A stretch of DNA of 64,000 nt from Bacteroidetes bacterium SW_9_63_38 (GCA_003022435.1 PXUA01000003.1:62001-126000); one strand, 5' to 3'. Shown: positions 9,501 through 18,836, counted from the stretch's first letter. Program-made: numbers and translations. Notes: a model not told the origin generated them from the sequence alone.

Positions 9501-10230
9501 CGCTCCGGGCGCGGGCGATGATGTCGTTGTAGACGCCTACGAATTCAGCGAAGCTCAGGCTGCCAGCGTTCTTTACGTTCGGCACCAGTAGCGTGCGCTC
9601 GCCGCGCCGCTCGATGTCGATGGCGAGGCCCAGGTTAACCTGGTCGGGCTTGACGTGCTGGGGCGTTCCCTCCCCATCCCGGCGGAAGGTGCTGTTCATG
9701 TCCGGGTACTTCTTGAGGCCCTGCACCAGCGCATAGCCGATGATGTGGGTGTAGGAGACCTTCTCGCCGCCGACCTGCTTCTGATAGTCGTTCAGCAGCG
9801 CCCGGTTTTCCTGGAGCAACTTCACCGGCATGGTGCGGGAGGAGGTGGCCGTCGGGATGCCGAGGCTGTCCTCCATGTTTTCTACTACCTTCGCCGACGG
9901 GCCGGTGAGGGCCTGGACCTCCACCTCATCCTCGTCGATCGAGGGGGCCGAGGCCGCCCGAATCGGGGGCGCCGCGCCGTCCCCGCGGGCCGGCTCGGAG
10001 GGAGCCTCCCGTGCGTCCGGCGGCGTCTCCGGACTCGGTTGCGTGGACGGGTCGGTCGACGGACGGGGGGGCTCTCCGTCCCCGGCAGTCTGTGATGCCG
10101 GAATGAAGGACGCGTCCGGATGGTAGTCCGCAAAGAACTCCCGCCAGCTTTCACTTACGCTGTCCGGGTCGTCCAGGTATTGCTTATAGAGTTCTTCAAT
10201 GTAGCCCGTGTTAAATCCGAGGGAGCTCAC
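6505..10230 (-). CDS. kgd: Multifunctional 2-oxoglutarate decarboxylase/dehydrogenase (fused E2-E1)
   Basis: About 1241 aa, close to mycobacterial KGD. Order: a short E1-type N-terminal helix (GFNTGYIEELYKQYLDD), a Pro/Ala-rich acidic linker, an E2-like succinyltransferase domain (NPGMIGTSMSVARLMPGQG; catalytic DHRVIQG) but no lipoyl domain, then a full thiamine-diphosphate E1 (GMAHRGRLNVLANI; GDAAFSGQGVV). It decarboxylates 2-oxoglutarate in the TCA cycle and can work with E3 and a lipoyl-bearing E2. GTG 10230 is chosen because conservation begins at VSSLGFNTGYIEELY; the longer frame to 10371 is Arg/Cys-rich and unlike the protein. No sucB or lpd is adjacent. Confidence 0.93.
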   Translation of the reverse strand: MSSLGFNTGYIEELYKQYLDDPDSVSESWREFFADYHPDASFIPASQTAGDGEPPRPSTDPSTQPSPETPPDAREAPSEPARGDGAAPPIRAASAPSIDEDEVEVQALTGPSAKVVENMEDSLGIPTATSSRTMPVKLLQENRALLNDYQKQVGGEKVSYTHIIGYALVQGLKKYPDMNSTFRRDGEGTPQHVKPDQVNLGLAIDIERRGERTLLVPNVKNAGSLSFAEFVGVYNDIIARARSGDLELSDFQGTTATLTNPGMIGTSMSVARLMPGQGVIVGAGAIGYPPEYRGYDPEVASTAGVSPVMTLTSTYDHRVIQGATSGAFLNHVEDLLTGGVDFYQTLFGSLGVPHQPYRMAHDSTPQLGQHDSEDELDMTQKQAAVLQLIRAYRVRGHLQADINPLGYEWEYHEELDPASYGLTVWDLDREFITGGLGGEDKLPLREILSILRKAYTSKVGTAFMHLSDPEEKCWIQDRIEPMRDADPPSEEERRDIMQKLNAAEAFERFLHTKYVGHKRFSLEGAATMIPIIDRLLSDAADDGVKDVVMGMAHRGRLNVLANIIGKPYEEIFSKFEGNIDPNTTQGSGDVKYHLGASGTFTSDNGNEITLSLASNPSHLEAVNPVVEGMSRAKQNLLRDKHPDATEDDYHDAVMPFLIHGDAAFSGQGVVAETLNLSKLRGYTTGGTVHLVINNQIGFTTPPGDARSSTYATDLARAIEAPILHVNGDNPEACVRIARLAFEYRQRFNKDVVIDMMCYRVHGHNEGDEPTFTQPLLYEKIEEKRSPRKLYTEMLLRRGDVEPAEAEQMLDDYRGRLQEAFDRTKDLEEKDADEALEKRVHRTEDTRLPRVDTGTEYEYLERVVEVLTDLPDDFNVHPKLKRQFDKRDDLFYEDKRIDWAFAETMAFGSLLQEGTRVRLSGQDSRRATFSQRHAVLIDQEAGDEYTPLNNLTNDQARLLIYDSLLSEYAVAGFEYGYSVMDASALVCWEAQFGDFANGAQIVWDQFLSAAEQKWGQTSSLVALLPHAYEGQGPEHSSARLERFLQLCAERNMVVASFSTPANYFHALRRQVKRDVNKPLVIMTPKSLLRHPKCVSTPQELVDGGVEEVIPAETDPADTTRHILCSGKVYYDLVTALEDGDRRDEIAITRLEQFYPLPEAELKAELERYADVDETVWVQEEPRNMGAWTFVESRLDSLLDDVHGHCEHRIQYVGRPSSASPATGSAKVHDREQELLVRDAIDV

Positions 10231-10954
10231 AGTGGACCAGAGGGATTTGGTTGGAAAAACACGCAGCTGCCGCCGCGAACACACCGGAAGCACGGCGCAG
10301 AGGACAATACAAAGGCACCTATGCGTAACGGGGCATCTGCCGCGAGGGTTCAGGACCGGCCGGACCCGCATGCTGGCGAAGGAGACTCACGACGGTGCTC
10401 TGGAAACGCGCCCGATACGGACAGACGCAAGAGACTCAAAGATTCTTGTATGCGTCAGCAAAGTCAAAGAGAAAAGGTCAGTTTGGGTGAACAGCCGGAA
10501 AAGTTTCGTTCAGGTCGGCAGTGTCCACGAGCGAGCCGACGTCAAGAGCCGGGCAGGAGGAAGGATCGGGGCTGCTCAGCGAGCGGGTCCGTCCTCGGAG
10601 GAAGACGGAGCCATGGAGAGCGCTCAAAGAGTCGGAGACGACCGTGACGGCTCTCTGAGCGGGGACCGTGCATAAATTTCCTGGACCGAGTGCGGGGCGG
10701 GGCGGAGGACAGGCCGACGGGGTCGCACAGAAAGCCGCTGATGGGCAAATGCGGCGCGGAAACAGGCGTTGATGGGAGCCGTGAAGGGATGAAACTCATT
10801 ACACGCCTCCATACATTGTCCTGACCGTTACTGCCGAAGGCTAGTTTCGGTCGAAAGGAGTGCATCCGGACACGCGCGCTGCGAGTCCCGTGCTGCATGA
10901 ACCTCGCGAGCGCGATCCGGAGACCGAACGATCCACCAACAGCTTTTGAGCTTC
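10231..10954. other. Long divergent gap between kgd and tkt
   Basis: About 720 bp separating two divergent central-carbon genes. Short frames are present on both strands but show no recognisable motif or plausible start. It presumably holds both promoters and leaders. No clear repeat or terminator was seen. Confidence 0.5.
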
Positions 10955-12979
10955 ATGCCCAGGGAGACGTTGCACGCCACTGATCTCGACACGCAGAGCA
11001 TCAACACCATCCGATTCCTGTCGGCCGATGCCGTAGAGGCCGCTCAGAGCGGTCATCCGGGTACGCCTATGGGAATGGCCCCGGTGGCCTATGTGCTCTG
11101 GACCCAGCATCTGAAGCACAGCCCGGAGTGTCCGAAGTGGCCGAACCGGGATCGGTTCGTGCTCTCGGCGGGGCACGCGTCGATGTTGCTTTACAGCCTG
11201 CTGCACCTGTCGGGGTACGACCTGTCGCTGGAAGAGATCAAAAATTTCCGGCAGTGGGACAGTAAGACGCCGGGACACCCAGAGTTCGGAATTACGCCCG
11301 GTGTCGAAACGACGACCGGTCCCCTCGGGCAGGGCTTTGCCAATGGGGTCGGGATGGCACTCGCCGAGCGCATGCTGGCCGACGAGTTCAACACCGAAGA
11401 GCACTCGGTCGTCGATCACTATGTCTACAGCATCTGCTCGGACGGGGACCTCATGGAGGGCCTTTCCCACGAGGCAGCGTCGCTGGCCGGACATCTCGGC
11501 CTCGGGAAGCTCGTCTACCTGTACGACGCCAATGACATCACGATCGACGGTTCTACGGACCTGACCTTCACCGAGGACGTGCCGGCCCGATTCCGGGCGT
11601 ACGACTGGCACGTGCAGGAGGTCGCCGACGCCAAGGATCTCGATGCCATCGACGCAGCCATTACGGCGGCCAAGGCCGAGACGAACCGCCCGTCGCTCAT
11701 CCTTGTCAAGTCGCACATCGGGTACGGAAGTCCCAACAAGCAGGGCTCGGCGGACTCGCACGGCGCCCCGCTCGGGCCGGAAGAGCTCCGACTCTCGAAA
11801 GAGAATCTCGGGTGGCCCACCGATGAGTTGTTTCACGTGCCCGACGCGGTGGAGGAGCACATGCGAAAGGCCATCGCGAGCGGAGCCGAACAGAAGCGGC
11901 AGTGGGACGCCCGGATGGAGGCCTACGAACAGGACCATCCGGAGAAGGCGGCTCGATATCGAAACTGGCAGAATCTCGATCCGGCCGACGGATGGGAAGA
12001 GGTGCTGCCATCGTTCGAGGCGGGACAGGAGATGGCTACGCGGAAAGCCAGCGGCCTCACGCTCAACGAACTTGCGCCGAAGGTGGAGTATCTCATCGGC
12101 GGCTCGGCGGATCTCAGCGGATCGAACAAGACCAATATTCCGAACCGGAGTGATTTTCAGGCCGAGGTGCCGGAAGGGCGGTACCTGCGGTTCGGGGTGC
12201 GGGAGCACGCCATGGCTGCGGCCATGAACGGCATGGCCCTGCACGGCGGCTTTCAGCCGTACTGCGGCACCTTCCTAATCTTTAGCGACTACCTGCGCCC
12301 ATCGCTTCGGCTGAGTGCCCTGATGAGTCAACCGGTCGTGTACGTGTTTACGCACGACTCGATCGGGATCGGGGAGGACGGGCCCACGCACCAGCCGGTC
12401 GAGCAACTGATGTCGGTGCGGTCGATTCCGAATCTGACGTTGCTCCGCCCGGCGGACGCCAATGAGGCCGTGGAGGCCTGGAAGGCGGCCATCGAGCGGA
12501 CGGACGGCCCGACCGTTCTGGCCCTCACGCGGCAGACGCTGCCCGTGCTGGACCGCTCGGTGCTCGCCTCGCCGGAGGGCGTGCACCGGGGGGCCTACGC
12601 GATCCGGCCCGTAGACGGGACGCCGGATGTGCTTCTCATCGGGACGGGCAGCGAGGTGCAGTGTGCGCTCGACGCGGCGGAGACGCTCGCCGACGACGGC
12701 ATTCAGGCGCAGGTGGTGAGCATGCCGTCGTGGGCGCTTTTTGCCGACCAGTCGGACGAGTACCAGCGCTCGGTCCTGCCGCCGGACGTGACGGCGCGGG
12801 TGTCGATCGAGGCCGGTGTGTCGTCCGGATGGGAGCGGTTCGTGGGCATGAACGGGGCGCGCATCGGGGTCGATCAATTTGGGTCCTCGGCGCCCGGCGA
12901 AGTCATGATGGAAAAGTACGGCTTCACGGCGGAGCGAGTTGTGGAGGCGACCCGGGATCAGGTGGAGCGGCACGGCTGA
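10955..12979 (+). CDS. tkt: Transketolase
   Basis: 674 aa, starting at ATG 10955 ([12 protein letters not shown]); a TTG three codons upstream is also in frame. It transfers C2 units between sugar phosphates in the pentose phosphate pathway, using thiamine diphosphate. Visible signatures: [11 protein letters not shown], the ThDP/metal motif [13 protein letters not shown], the pyrimidine domain ([20 protein letters not shown]) and a C-terminal domain with GTGSEV. Divergent from kgd; the epimerase gene downstream is convergent. Confidence 0.96.
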   Translation: MPRETLHATDLDTQSINTIRFLSADAVEAAQSGHPGTPMGMAPVAYVLWTQHLKHSPECPKWPNRDRFVLSAGHASMLLYSLLHLSGYDLSLEEIKNFRQWDSKTPGHPEFGITPGVETTTGPLGQGFANGVGMALAERMLADEFNTEEHSVVDHYVYSICSDGDLMEGLSHEAASLAGHLGLGKLVYLYDANDITIDGSTDLTFTEDVPARFRAYDWHVQEVADAKDLDAIDAAITAAKAETNRPSLILVKSHIGYGSPNKQGSADSHGAPLGPEELRLSKENLGWPTDELFHVPDAVEEHMRKAIASGAEQKRQWDARMEAYEQDHPEKAARYRNWQNLDPADGWEEVLPSFEAGQEMATRKASGLTLNELAPKVEYLIGGSADLSGSNKTNIPNRSDFQAEVPEGRYLRFGVREHAMAAAMNGMALHGGFQPYCGTFLIFSDYLRPSLRLSALMSQPVVYVFTHDSIGIGEDGPTHQPVEQLMSVRSIPNLTLLRPADANEAVEAWKAAIERTDGPTVLALTRQTLPVLDRSVLASPEGVHRGAYAIRPVDGTPDVLLIGTGSEVQCALDAAETLADDGIQAQVVSMPSWALFADQSDEYQRSVLPPDVTARVSIEAGVSSGWERFVGMNGARIGVDQFGSSAPGEVMMEKYGFTAERVVEATRDQVERHG

Positions 12980-13142
12980 AGGAAGGCGCGTGGACGCAGT
13001 TTGGAGAACTGGTAGGGCGCCGCAGGATGGGGGACACGCCGGTGCGCCGAAGGACCCTGGGTGCGGACAGGTCCCGTCTCGTTCTTGGACGTGCCGCGTC
13101 ACGGGTCCGTTTTGGAAGAGCATTCAGCGGGCGTGTCGTGGT

Positions 13143-14147
13143 TCAGAGCCAGCCCTCGTCGCGATACCAGTCGATTGTCGTGGCAACGCCCTGCGCGAGC
13201 GGCACGTTGGGGGTGTAGTCGAAGTCGTGCGCGGCCTTGTTGATCGTGCAGGCCGTACAGGCGTGGCGCAGCTCGCGCGCCTTATCGCGGTTGAGCGGCG
13301 GATAGGTGCCGGTGAGGGTGCCCCATCCTCCTGCGAGTATGCCGACGGCCCCAACGAGCAACGGCGGAATGGGCAGTGAGACGGCCCAGGTGTCGAGGGC
13401 GTCGGTGGCGGCCTGTTTGATTTCGTTCCAGGCGTAGGGGCGGTCGCTGCCGAGGAGATACGTTTCGCCGTTGGCAGACGGGGCAAGACTTGCATCGACG
13501 ATGCCCGTTGCGAGGTCGTGGACGTGCACGAGACTCAGGGTGCGTTTCGAGCCGCTGCCGACGATGGGGCAGAAGTGGCGCTGGACGGCCCGGAAAAAGT
13601 CGAGGATGTCGTCGTCGCGCGGGCCGTACACGGCGGCGGGCCGGACGATCGTAATGGGAAGGGCGTTCCAGTAGGATTCCGTCATATTGTGGGCGTCGTG
13701 GAGGGCCTCCTCCATTTCGGCCTTGCTCCGTCCATATCGACTCACCGGCTGGAGCGGATGCTTCTCGGTCGCGATCGCCGCCTCGCATCGGCCCACAGCG
13801 GCCAAGCTGCTCGTGACGAGGACTCGCTCCAGATCCGGGGCTGCGTGCTTGACGGCCCCCATGAGGTTGAGCGTGCCCTGTACGTTGACCTCGTAGAACG
13901 GCTCCCAGTCCGGGGCGCGGGTGAGACCGGCGGTGTGGTAGACGTGCGTGACGCCGTCCAGGGCCGTCCACAGCGCCTCCACGTCCGACAGGTCGCCGCG
14001 TACGTACGTCACGTTGAGATCCGACAGCCACTTCGGGTCGGTGCGCACGAGGCAGCGGACCTCGCCGAACTCGCGCCGAAGCAGTTCTTCCACGAGATGG
14101 CTGCCGACGAAGCCGGTGCCGCCGGTGACGAAGGCAATTTGCTTCAC
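13143..14147 (-). CDS. NAD-dependent epimerase/dehydratase (extended SDR)
   Basis: 334 aa. The NAD motif is GGTGFVGSH (residues 9-17). The catalytic pair is Tyr138 and Lys142 in YGRSK, with TSS at 112-114 supplying the serine. The middle and C-terminal parts (RPAAVYGPRDDD; LVHVHDLATGI) match extended SDRs acting on nucleotide sugars or hydroxysteroid/flavonoid-like substrates. Residues around 250-285 are hydrophobic (LPIPPLLVGAVGILAGGWG), which recalls membrane-associated 3-beta-HSD-like members. The substrate cannot be fixed from sequence. Low-complexity repeats lie just upstream of its start. Confidence 0.85.
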   Translation of the reverse strand: MKQIAFVTGGTGFVGSHLVEELLRREFGEVRCLVRTDPKWLSDLNVTYVRGDLSDVEALWTALDGVTHVYHTAGLTRAPDWEPFYEVNVQGTLNLMGAVKHAAPDLERVLVTSSLAAVGRCEAAIATEKHPLQPVSRYGRSKAEMEEALHDAHNMTESYWNALPITIVRPAAVYGPRDDDILDFFRAVQRHFCPIVGSGSKRTLSLVHVHDLATGIVDASLAPSANGETYLLGSDRPYAWNEIKQAATDALDTWAVSLPIPPLLVGAVGILAGGWGTLTGTYPPLNRDKARELRHACTACTINKAAHDFDYTPNVPLAQGVATTIDWYRDEGWL

Positions 14148-14165
14148 GGGGGGAGGGCGTTCGGT

Positions 14166-14246
14166 GGCGAAGGGTGAGGGGCGAAGGGTGAGGGGCGAAG
14201 GGTGAGAGGCGAAGGGTGAGAGGCGAGAAGCGAGGGGCGAGCAGGG
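14166..14246 (+). repeat. 14-bp tandem repeat GGCGAAGGGTGAGG
   Basis: About 5.8 head-to-tail units of GGCGAAGGGTGAGG/A. The first four are nearly identical and the last two have drifted. An inverted single copy of the same word lies at 14731-14760, so the four-helix-bundle gene sits between opposed repeats. Confidence 0.9.
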
Positions 14247-14333
14247 AGGGGAGCGACGGATGACGTTAAGAATTATGGAGGTGATGTGTCTGTGTTTACA
14301 CGCTGGGCTCAGACACTTTCACGGGGCAACGTC

Positions 14334-14714
14334 ATGGGACAGATCAACTCATTTCGGGAGTTGAAGGTGTATCAGAAATCGACTCAGCATGCGAAGTCGA
14401 TTTACGAATGGTCTCTCCAGCTTCCAAAAGAGGAGCGGTACGGATTGTCGTCGCAGGTCCGTCGGTCGTCGCGAGCCGTCGGGGCGCTTATCGCCGAGGC
14501 GTGGGCACGTCGTCGGTACGAGGGAGCATTCACCGAGAAACTCACACAGGCACTTGCCGAAGCAAAAGAAACGCAGTCGTGGCTCGATCACGCACGTGCC
14601 TGCGGATACTTGGAAGACGAACAGTTTGCAGAGTTCGACGATGCCTGGGATCACGTGTGCGCAATGGTTCGGCGTATGATTCAGCGTGCCGACCGATTCT
14701 GCGACACCGCGTGA
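14334..14714 (+). CDS. Four-helix-bundle protein (S23 / 23S rRNA intervening-sequence family)
   Basis: 126 aa from ATG 14334 (MGQINSFRELKVYQKS). The pattern F-R-E-L-K-V-Y-Q, then LSSQVRRSSRAVGALIAEA, then TQALAEAKETQSWLDHA is typical of the small four-helix-bundle family first seen in rRNA intervening sequences and related to the bAvd protein of diversity-generating retroelements. The family's cellular function is unknown; a nucleic-acid-binding pentamer is inferred for relatives. Here it is not inside rRNA. It lies between inverted copies of a GGCGAAGGGTGAGG-type repeat, suggesting it moved in with them. Confidence 0.88.
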   Translation: MGQINSFRELKVYQKSTQHAKSIYEWSLQLPKEERYGLSSQVRRSSRAVGALIAEAWARRRYEGAFTEKLTQALAEAKETQSWLDHARACGYLEDEQFAEFDDAWDHVCAMVRRMIQRADRFCDTA

Positions 14715-14730
14715 TAGGAGGTGACGACCG

Positions 14731-14760
14731 TCTCGCCTTTCACCCTTCTCCCCTCGCCCC
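14731..14760 (-). repeat. Inverted copy of the 14-bp repeat word
   Basis: Read on the minus strand this is GGGGCGAGGGGAGAAGGGTG followed by AAAGGCGAGA, the same word family as 14166-14246 in opposite orientation. The last codons and TGA stop of rlmD lie in it (…GARGEG-stop). Confidence 0.75.
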
Positions 14761-16161
14761 GTGCGCTGTGAGTCGAACCACATTCTCCACGTGCGGGGTG
14801 TGCGGAAACATATCGACCGGCTGCACGGCGTCGACCCGGTAGACGTCGCGCAGCCGCTCCAGGTCGCGCACCTGGGTCTGCGGGTTGCAGCTGACGTACA
14901 CGAAGCGCTCGGGGGCGAGGTCCGCAATCTGGGCCACCACGTCCTTGTGCATACCAGCCCGGGGCGGATCGACGATAAGGGCGTCCGGCCGGCCGTGCGT
15001 CTCCACGAAGTCCGGCGTAAATAGCTCCTTCAGGTCGCCGCTCACGAAGGTGCAGTTGTCCACGTCGTTCATCTCGGCGTTCGTGCGGGCGTCTGCCACG
15101 GCGGCCTCCACCAGTTCGGCCCCGACGACCTCGTCGACGTGTTCGCTCATGAAGAGCGAGATGGTGCCGGTGCCACAGTACAGGTCGTACAGGCGGTCGG
15201 ACGGCTGGACATCAGCAAAATCGCGAGCCACCTCGTAGAGCTGCTCGGCCTGCAGGGTGCTGGTCTGAAAGAACGAACCCGGACTGATCTCGAAGCGGTA
15301 ATCGCCGATCTCGTCGTAGATGAGCCCGGGGCCGAAGATGACCTGCTCTTCCCCCTCCGGATTCTGCGACTTGCCGGTGTGATTGGTGTGGATGAACGTC
15401 GTGACCTCCGGGAAGTCCTCCTGAAGAAAGTCGGCAAACGCTGAGATCCGGTCCTCGGGGGCGCCGTGCGTGACGAGGTTCACCATGCAGTCGCCGGTCT
15501 GCTCACCGGTGCGGAGCACGAGGTGGCGCAGAAAGCCCTCGTGGTTGCGGATGTCCCACGGTTGCCACTCGTTCTCCTTCACGAAGTCCCGAATGCCGTT
15601 GACGAGGCGGACGCTGAGTTCGGAGTGCAGGTGGCATTCCTGCAGGTCGAGCACCTTGAAAAAGTTGCCGGGCACGTGCAGGCCGAGTGCGAAGTCCGTG
15701 TCGAAGTCCTTCTCGGTCTCAATCTCGTCGCGGGTGAGCCAGCGATCGGCGCTGAAGTCGAAGTCCATCTTGTTGCGGTAGAAGAACTGCTTGGGCGACC
15801 CGATCGTCGGCCGCACGTCCACGTCCTCGAAACCTGTATGGTGCTCAAGCGCCTCCGCCACGCTCTGCTGCTTCATCTCCAGTTGTGCCTCGTAGTCGAC
15901 GTGCTGCCATGTGCAGCCGCCGCAGGGGGCGGCGTACCGGCAGCGCGGTTCCACGCGCAGGTCGCTCGGGTCCAGCAGCGTGTCGAGCTTGGCCTCCGCG
16001 TGGCTCGACTTCGTGCGGTGCACGTACGCTTTCACGTGGTCTCCGGGAACGGCGCCCTCGACGAAGACGACGTAGCCGTCCACCCGGGCGAGGGATTTTC
16101 CTTTGTCGGCGAACTTCTCAATTTCCAGCTCAATCAGGTCGCCTTGGGAGACCGTCGCCAT
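14740..16161 (-). CDS. rlmD: 23S rRNA (uracil-C5)-methyltransferase, RlmD/RumA type
   Basis: 473 aa. An N-terminal TRAM domain (residues 1-60) is followed by the Fe-S cysteine cluster (CRYAAPCGGC), the SAM motif (LYDLYCGTGTISLF), the DPPR motif (IVDPPRAGMHKDV) and the catalytic cysteine in SCNP near the C-terminus. It methylates U1939 (E. coli numbering) or an equivalent uridine of 23S rRNA using SAM. The C-terminus GARGEG is encoded by the intergenic repeat, so the original tail may have been different. It faces the four-helix-bundle gene. Confidence 0.92.
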   Translation of the reverse strand: MATVSQGDLIELEIEKFADKGKSLARVDGYVVFVEGAVPGDHVKAYVHRTKSSHAEAKLDTLLDPSDLRVEPRCRYAAPCGGCTWQHVDYEAQLEMKQQSVAEALEHHTGFEDVDVRPTIGSPKQFFYRNKMDFDFSADRWLTRDEIETEKDFDTDFALGLHVPGNFFKVLDLQECHLHSELSVRLVNGIRDFVKENEWQPWDIRNHEGFLRHLVLRTGEQTGDCMVNLVTHGAPEDRISAFADFLQEDFPEVTTFIHTNHTGKSQNPEGEEQVIFGPGLIYDEIGDYRFEISPGSFFQTSTLQAEQLYEVARDFADVQPSDRLYDLYCGTGTISLFMSEHVDEVVGAELVEAAVADARTNAEMNDVDNCTFVSGDLKELFTPDFVETHGRPDALIVDPPRAGMHKDVVAQIADLAPERFVYVSCNPQTQVRDLERLRDVYRVDAVQPVDMFPHTPHVENVVRLTAHGARGEG

Positions 16162-16248
16162 GGTGGAGAGTGAAACGATGGGAAAATGGGGCAGATCGAC
16201 GTACGCATTCGGCAGACGAGCTCGGAATCCGCGGAGGACCGGGGCCGG

Positions 16249-16977
16249 TTACTCCACGAATTTGTAGCCGACGCCGTACACCGTCTGGATGTAGATGGGA
16301 TCATCGGGATCCGGCTCAATCTTTTTCCGCAGGGAGGCGACGTGGCGGTCGATGGTGCGAGTGGTGATATCGCCACTGATGCCCCACACGTCGCGCAGGA
16401 GTTGCTTGCGGCTTACCGTGCGTCCCCGGTGATTGATAAAGTACTCCGGGATGTCGAACTCCAGGTCAGTGAATGCAATCTCGTCGTCGTCCTTCGTCGC
16501 CGTTTCGGTCGTGAAGCCCACGGTGTAGTTGTCGAACGAGTAGACATCTCCCACCTCTTCTGGGTCGTCCTGGTCGTGACTGCGCTGGAGGGCAGCGCGC
16601 ACGCGGGCATCTAGCTCTTCGGCGTTGAACGGTTTGGTGACGTAATCGTCCACCCCGAGGTCGAAGCCGCGGAGCTTGTGCTTGGATTCGGACTTGGCCG
16701 TGAGCATGATGACCGGCGAGTCGACGCCGGACTTGCGCACCTCACGCAGCACCTCGAATCCGTCCTTGTCCGGGAGCATGATGTCGAGGAGAATGACATC
16801 GTAGGGGGGGAGCGCCGTCATTTCATGAACGGTCCCCTCGCCGTCAGTGACCCGTTTTACACTGTACCCCTTGACTGAGAAAAAGTCTTCGAGGCCCGTG
16901 CCCACGTCCGGATCGTCCTCCACGATGAGGAGGCGGGCGGTTTCGGGGCCGGAGGGGGAGAGATCGGGAGACGACAT
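16249..16977 (-). CDS. OmpR/PhoB-type response regulator
   Basis: 242 aa from ATG (MSSPDLSPSG). Receiver domain: acidic pocket Asp21-Asp22, phosphoacceptor Asp65 (LLDIMLPD), Thr93 and Lys115. The C-terminal winged helix carries TTRTIDRHVASLRKKIEPD and ends in YGVGYKF. It has an eight-residue N-terminal extension. No histidine kinase is adjacent, so it is an orphan here. The DNA target is unknown. Confidence 0.93.
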   Translation of the reverse strand: MSSPDLSPSGPETARLLIVEDDPDVGTGLEDFFSVKGYSVKRVTDGEGTVHEMTALPPYDVILLDIMLPDKDGFEVLREVRKSGVDSPVIMLTAKSESKHKLRGFDLGVDDYVTKPFNAEELDARVRAALQRSHDQDDPEEVGDVYSFDNYTVGFTTETATKDDDEIAFTDLEFDIPEYFINHRGRTVSRKQLLRDVWGISGDITTRTIDRHVASLRKKIEPDPDDPIYIQTVYGVGYKFVE

Positions 16978-17447
16978 GGGATGAGACACGGCGGCGAAGA
17001 AGGAAAGAATCTCCATCAAGGGGGACCGTACGGATCACGAAATATGTGTTTCCGAGTCAAAGAAAGGCATTGGGTGTGTTCAGGGTCCTTCGCTCAGAGA
17101 AATACAGCGGAAAGGACTCCACATCGGGGCGAAAGCGGATTCTCTTTGAAGAGGAGCGAGGGCCGTGCGTCGCAGAGCGTGCACGGGGAAAATCATTGCG
17201 TTTGCGGGTGACAGTGCCAACATTTAAAAAGGATTCGGCACAATAGAATCCTCACAACGAAGCGCTGAGGGCGAACATCCACTGCGCCGTTGGGTTCGGA
17301 GCGGCCGGGGCGAAGGCTGATCGCCGTTTCAACTGATCCCCGTTTCAATTGGAGCGGATATTGTGGGGGCTTTGGAACGGGCGAAGGGCGTCCGCACAGC
17401 ACGCACGAAGCATCGATTACGCACTTCCATTTTTCGCATCTGTTGTC
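16978..17447. other. Divergent gap between response regulator and ugd
   Basis: About 470 bp with no convincing gene. Two near-identical short stretches, GTTTCAACTGATCCCC and GTTTCAATTGGAGC (around 17326-17355), stand close together just upstream of ugd. The divergent promoters must lie here, but no consensus was confidently recognised. Confidence 0.5.
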
Positions 17448-18836
17448 ATGAATATCGCCATTGTTGGAACCGGCTACGTCGGACTGGTCAGCGGTACCTG
17501 TTTTGCCGAGATGGGCAATCAGGTCACCTGCGTCGACATTGACCAGGAGAAGGTGAACAGGCTCCGCGACGGGGAGCTCCCGATCTATGAGCCGGATCTT
17601 GATCACTATTTTGCCCGGAATCGGAAGGAGGAGCGGCTACGCTTTACGACGGAGCTGGAGGAGGCCGTTCCGGACGCCGAGGTGATTTTTATGGCGCTGC
17701 CTACGCCGCCGGGCGAAGACGGCTCGGCCGACCTCTCGCACGTGATGGAGGCGGTCGGCGACGTGGCCGACCTGTTGGCCGCGGAGGACGATGGGGAGTA
17801 CCGCGTCATCGTGAACAAGAGCACCGTGCCGGTGGGCACGACCGACGAGGTGCGCGCCCTCGTTGAGGACCGAGGACTTACGCCGGGCGAGGACTTCGAC
17901 GTGGTCTCCAATCCCGAATTTCTGCGCGAGGGGGCTGCGGTCGACGACTTTATGAAGCCGGATCGCGTTGTGATCGGGACCTCCAGCGACCGGGCCGCCG
18001 AGCGGCTGAAGCGGCTCTACGAGCCGTTCGTGCGGCAGGGGAATCCGATCCTCGTCGTCGACGAGCGCTCGTCCGAGATGATCAAGTACACGGCCAACTC
18101 GCTGCTGGCGACGCGCATCTCGTTCATGAATGAAATCGCCAACGTCTGCGAGCGGGTCGGCGCCAACGTCGACAAGGTGCGCTTGGGGATCAGCAAGGAC
18201 CACCGCATTGGGCAGCACTTCCTCTACGCCGGCATCGGCTTCGGCGGCAGCTGCTTCCCGAAGGACGTGCAGGCGCTCCACCGGAAGGGACAGGAGCACG
18301 ACTACGACTTCAAGATTCTCGACTCGGTGCTGGAGGTCAACGACCAGCAGCGGGAACTGCTCGCCCACCGGCTCGACGACTACTTCGACGGGAACCTGGC
18401 CGGAAAGAAGATTGCGATGTGGGGACTCTCGTTTAAGCCCAATACGGACGACACCCGCGAAGCGCCGTCGCACATTGTTATTCAGATGCTGCGCGAGAAG
18501 GGAGCCGAGGTCGCTGCGTTCGATCCGGAGGCTATTGAGACCACCCGCCGCGCGTTTGGAGACACGATCGACTACGGCGACAACATGTACGAGATTCTCG
18601 ACGACGCCGACGCGCTGGTGATCTGCACCGAGTGGCACGAGTTCCGGCGGCCCGATCTGGCGAGGGTTCGGGATCGGCTGGCCCGACCGCTCATCTTCGA
18701 CGGCCGGAACCTGTACGAGCCGGCGCGGATGGCGGAAATGGGCTTCGACTACTACAGCATCGGCCGGCCGCACCACGAGCCGGAAGACGACACAGAGGCC
18801 ATTCGCGAGGCCATTGTTGAGAACGGCCAGTCGTAG
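17448..18836 (+). CDS. ugd: UDP-glucose 6-dehydrogenase
   Basis: 462 aa. ATG 17448 is preferred to the long upstream frame because it begins MNIAIVGTGYVGLVSG, the NAD-binding fold. The catalytic cysteine is Cys269 in FGGSCFPKD, and Lys213 (MIKYTANS) and the NPEFLREG loop are present. It oxidises UDP-glucose to UDP-glucuronate with two NAD. The next gene, 45 bp downstream, makes UDP-xylose from that product, so the two form a two-step pathway, probably an operon feeding polysaccharide synthesis. Confidence 0.95.
   Translation: MNIAIVGTGYVGLVSGTCFAEMGNQVTCVDIDQEKVNRLRDGELPIYEPDLDHYFARNRKEERLRFTTELEEAVPDAEVIFMALPTPPGEDGSADLSHVMEAVGDVADLLAAEDDGEYRVIVNKSTVPVGTTDEVRALVEDRGLTPGEDFDVVSNPEFLREGAAVDDFMKPDRVVIGTSSDRAAERLKRLYEPFVRQGNPILVVDERSSEMIKYTANSLLATRISFMNEIANVCERVGANVDKVRLGISKDHRIGQHFLYAGIGFGGSCFPKDVQALHRKGQEHDYDFKILDSVLEVNDQQRELLAHRLDDYFDGNLAGKKIAMWGLSFKPNTDDTREAPSHIVIQMLREKGAEVAAFDPEAIETTRRAFGDTIDYGDNMYEILDDADALVICTEWHEFRRPDLARVRDRLARPLIFDGRNLYEPARMAEMGFDYYSIGRPHHEPEDDTEAIREAIVENGQS

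Noticed and set aside
10841-12244. 467-aa minus-strand frame opposite transketolase
   Set aside because: Shadow of tkt; basic composition unlike the acidic proteome.
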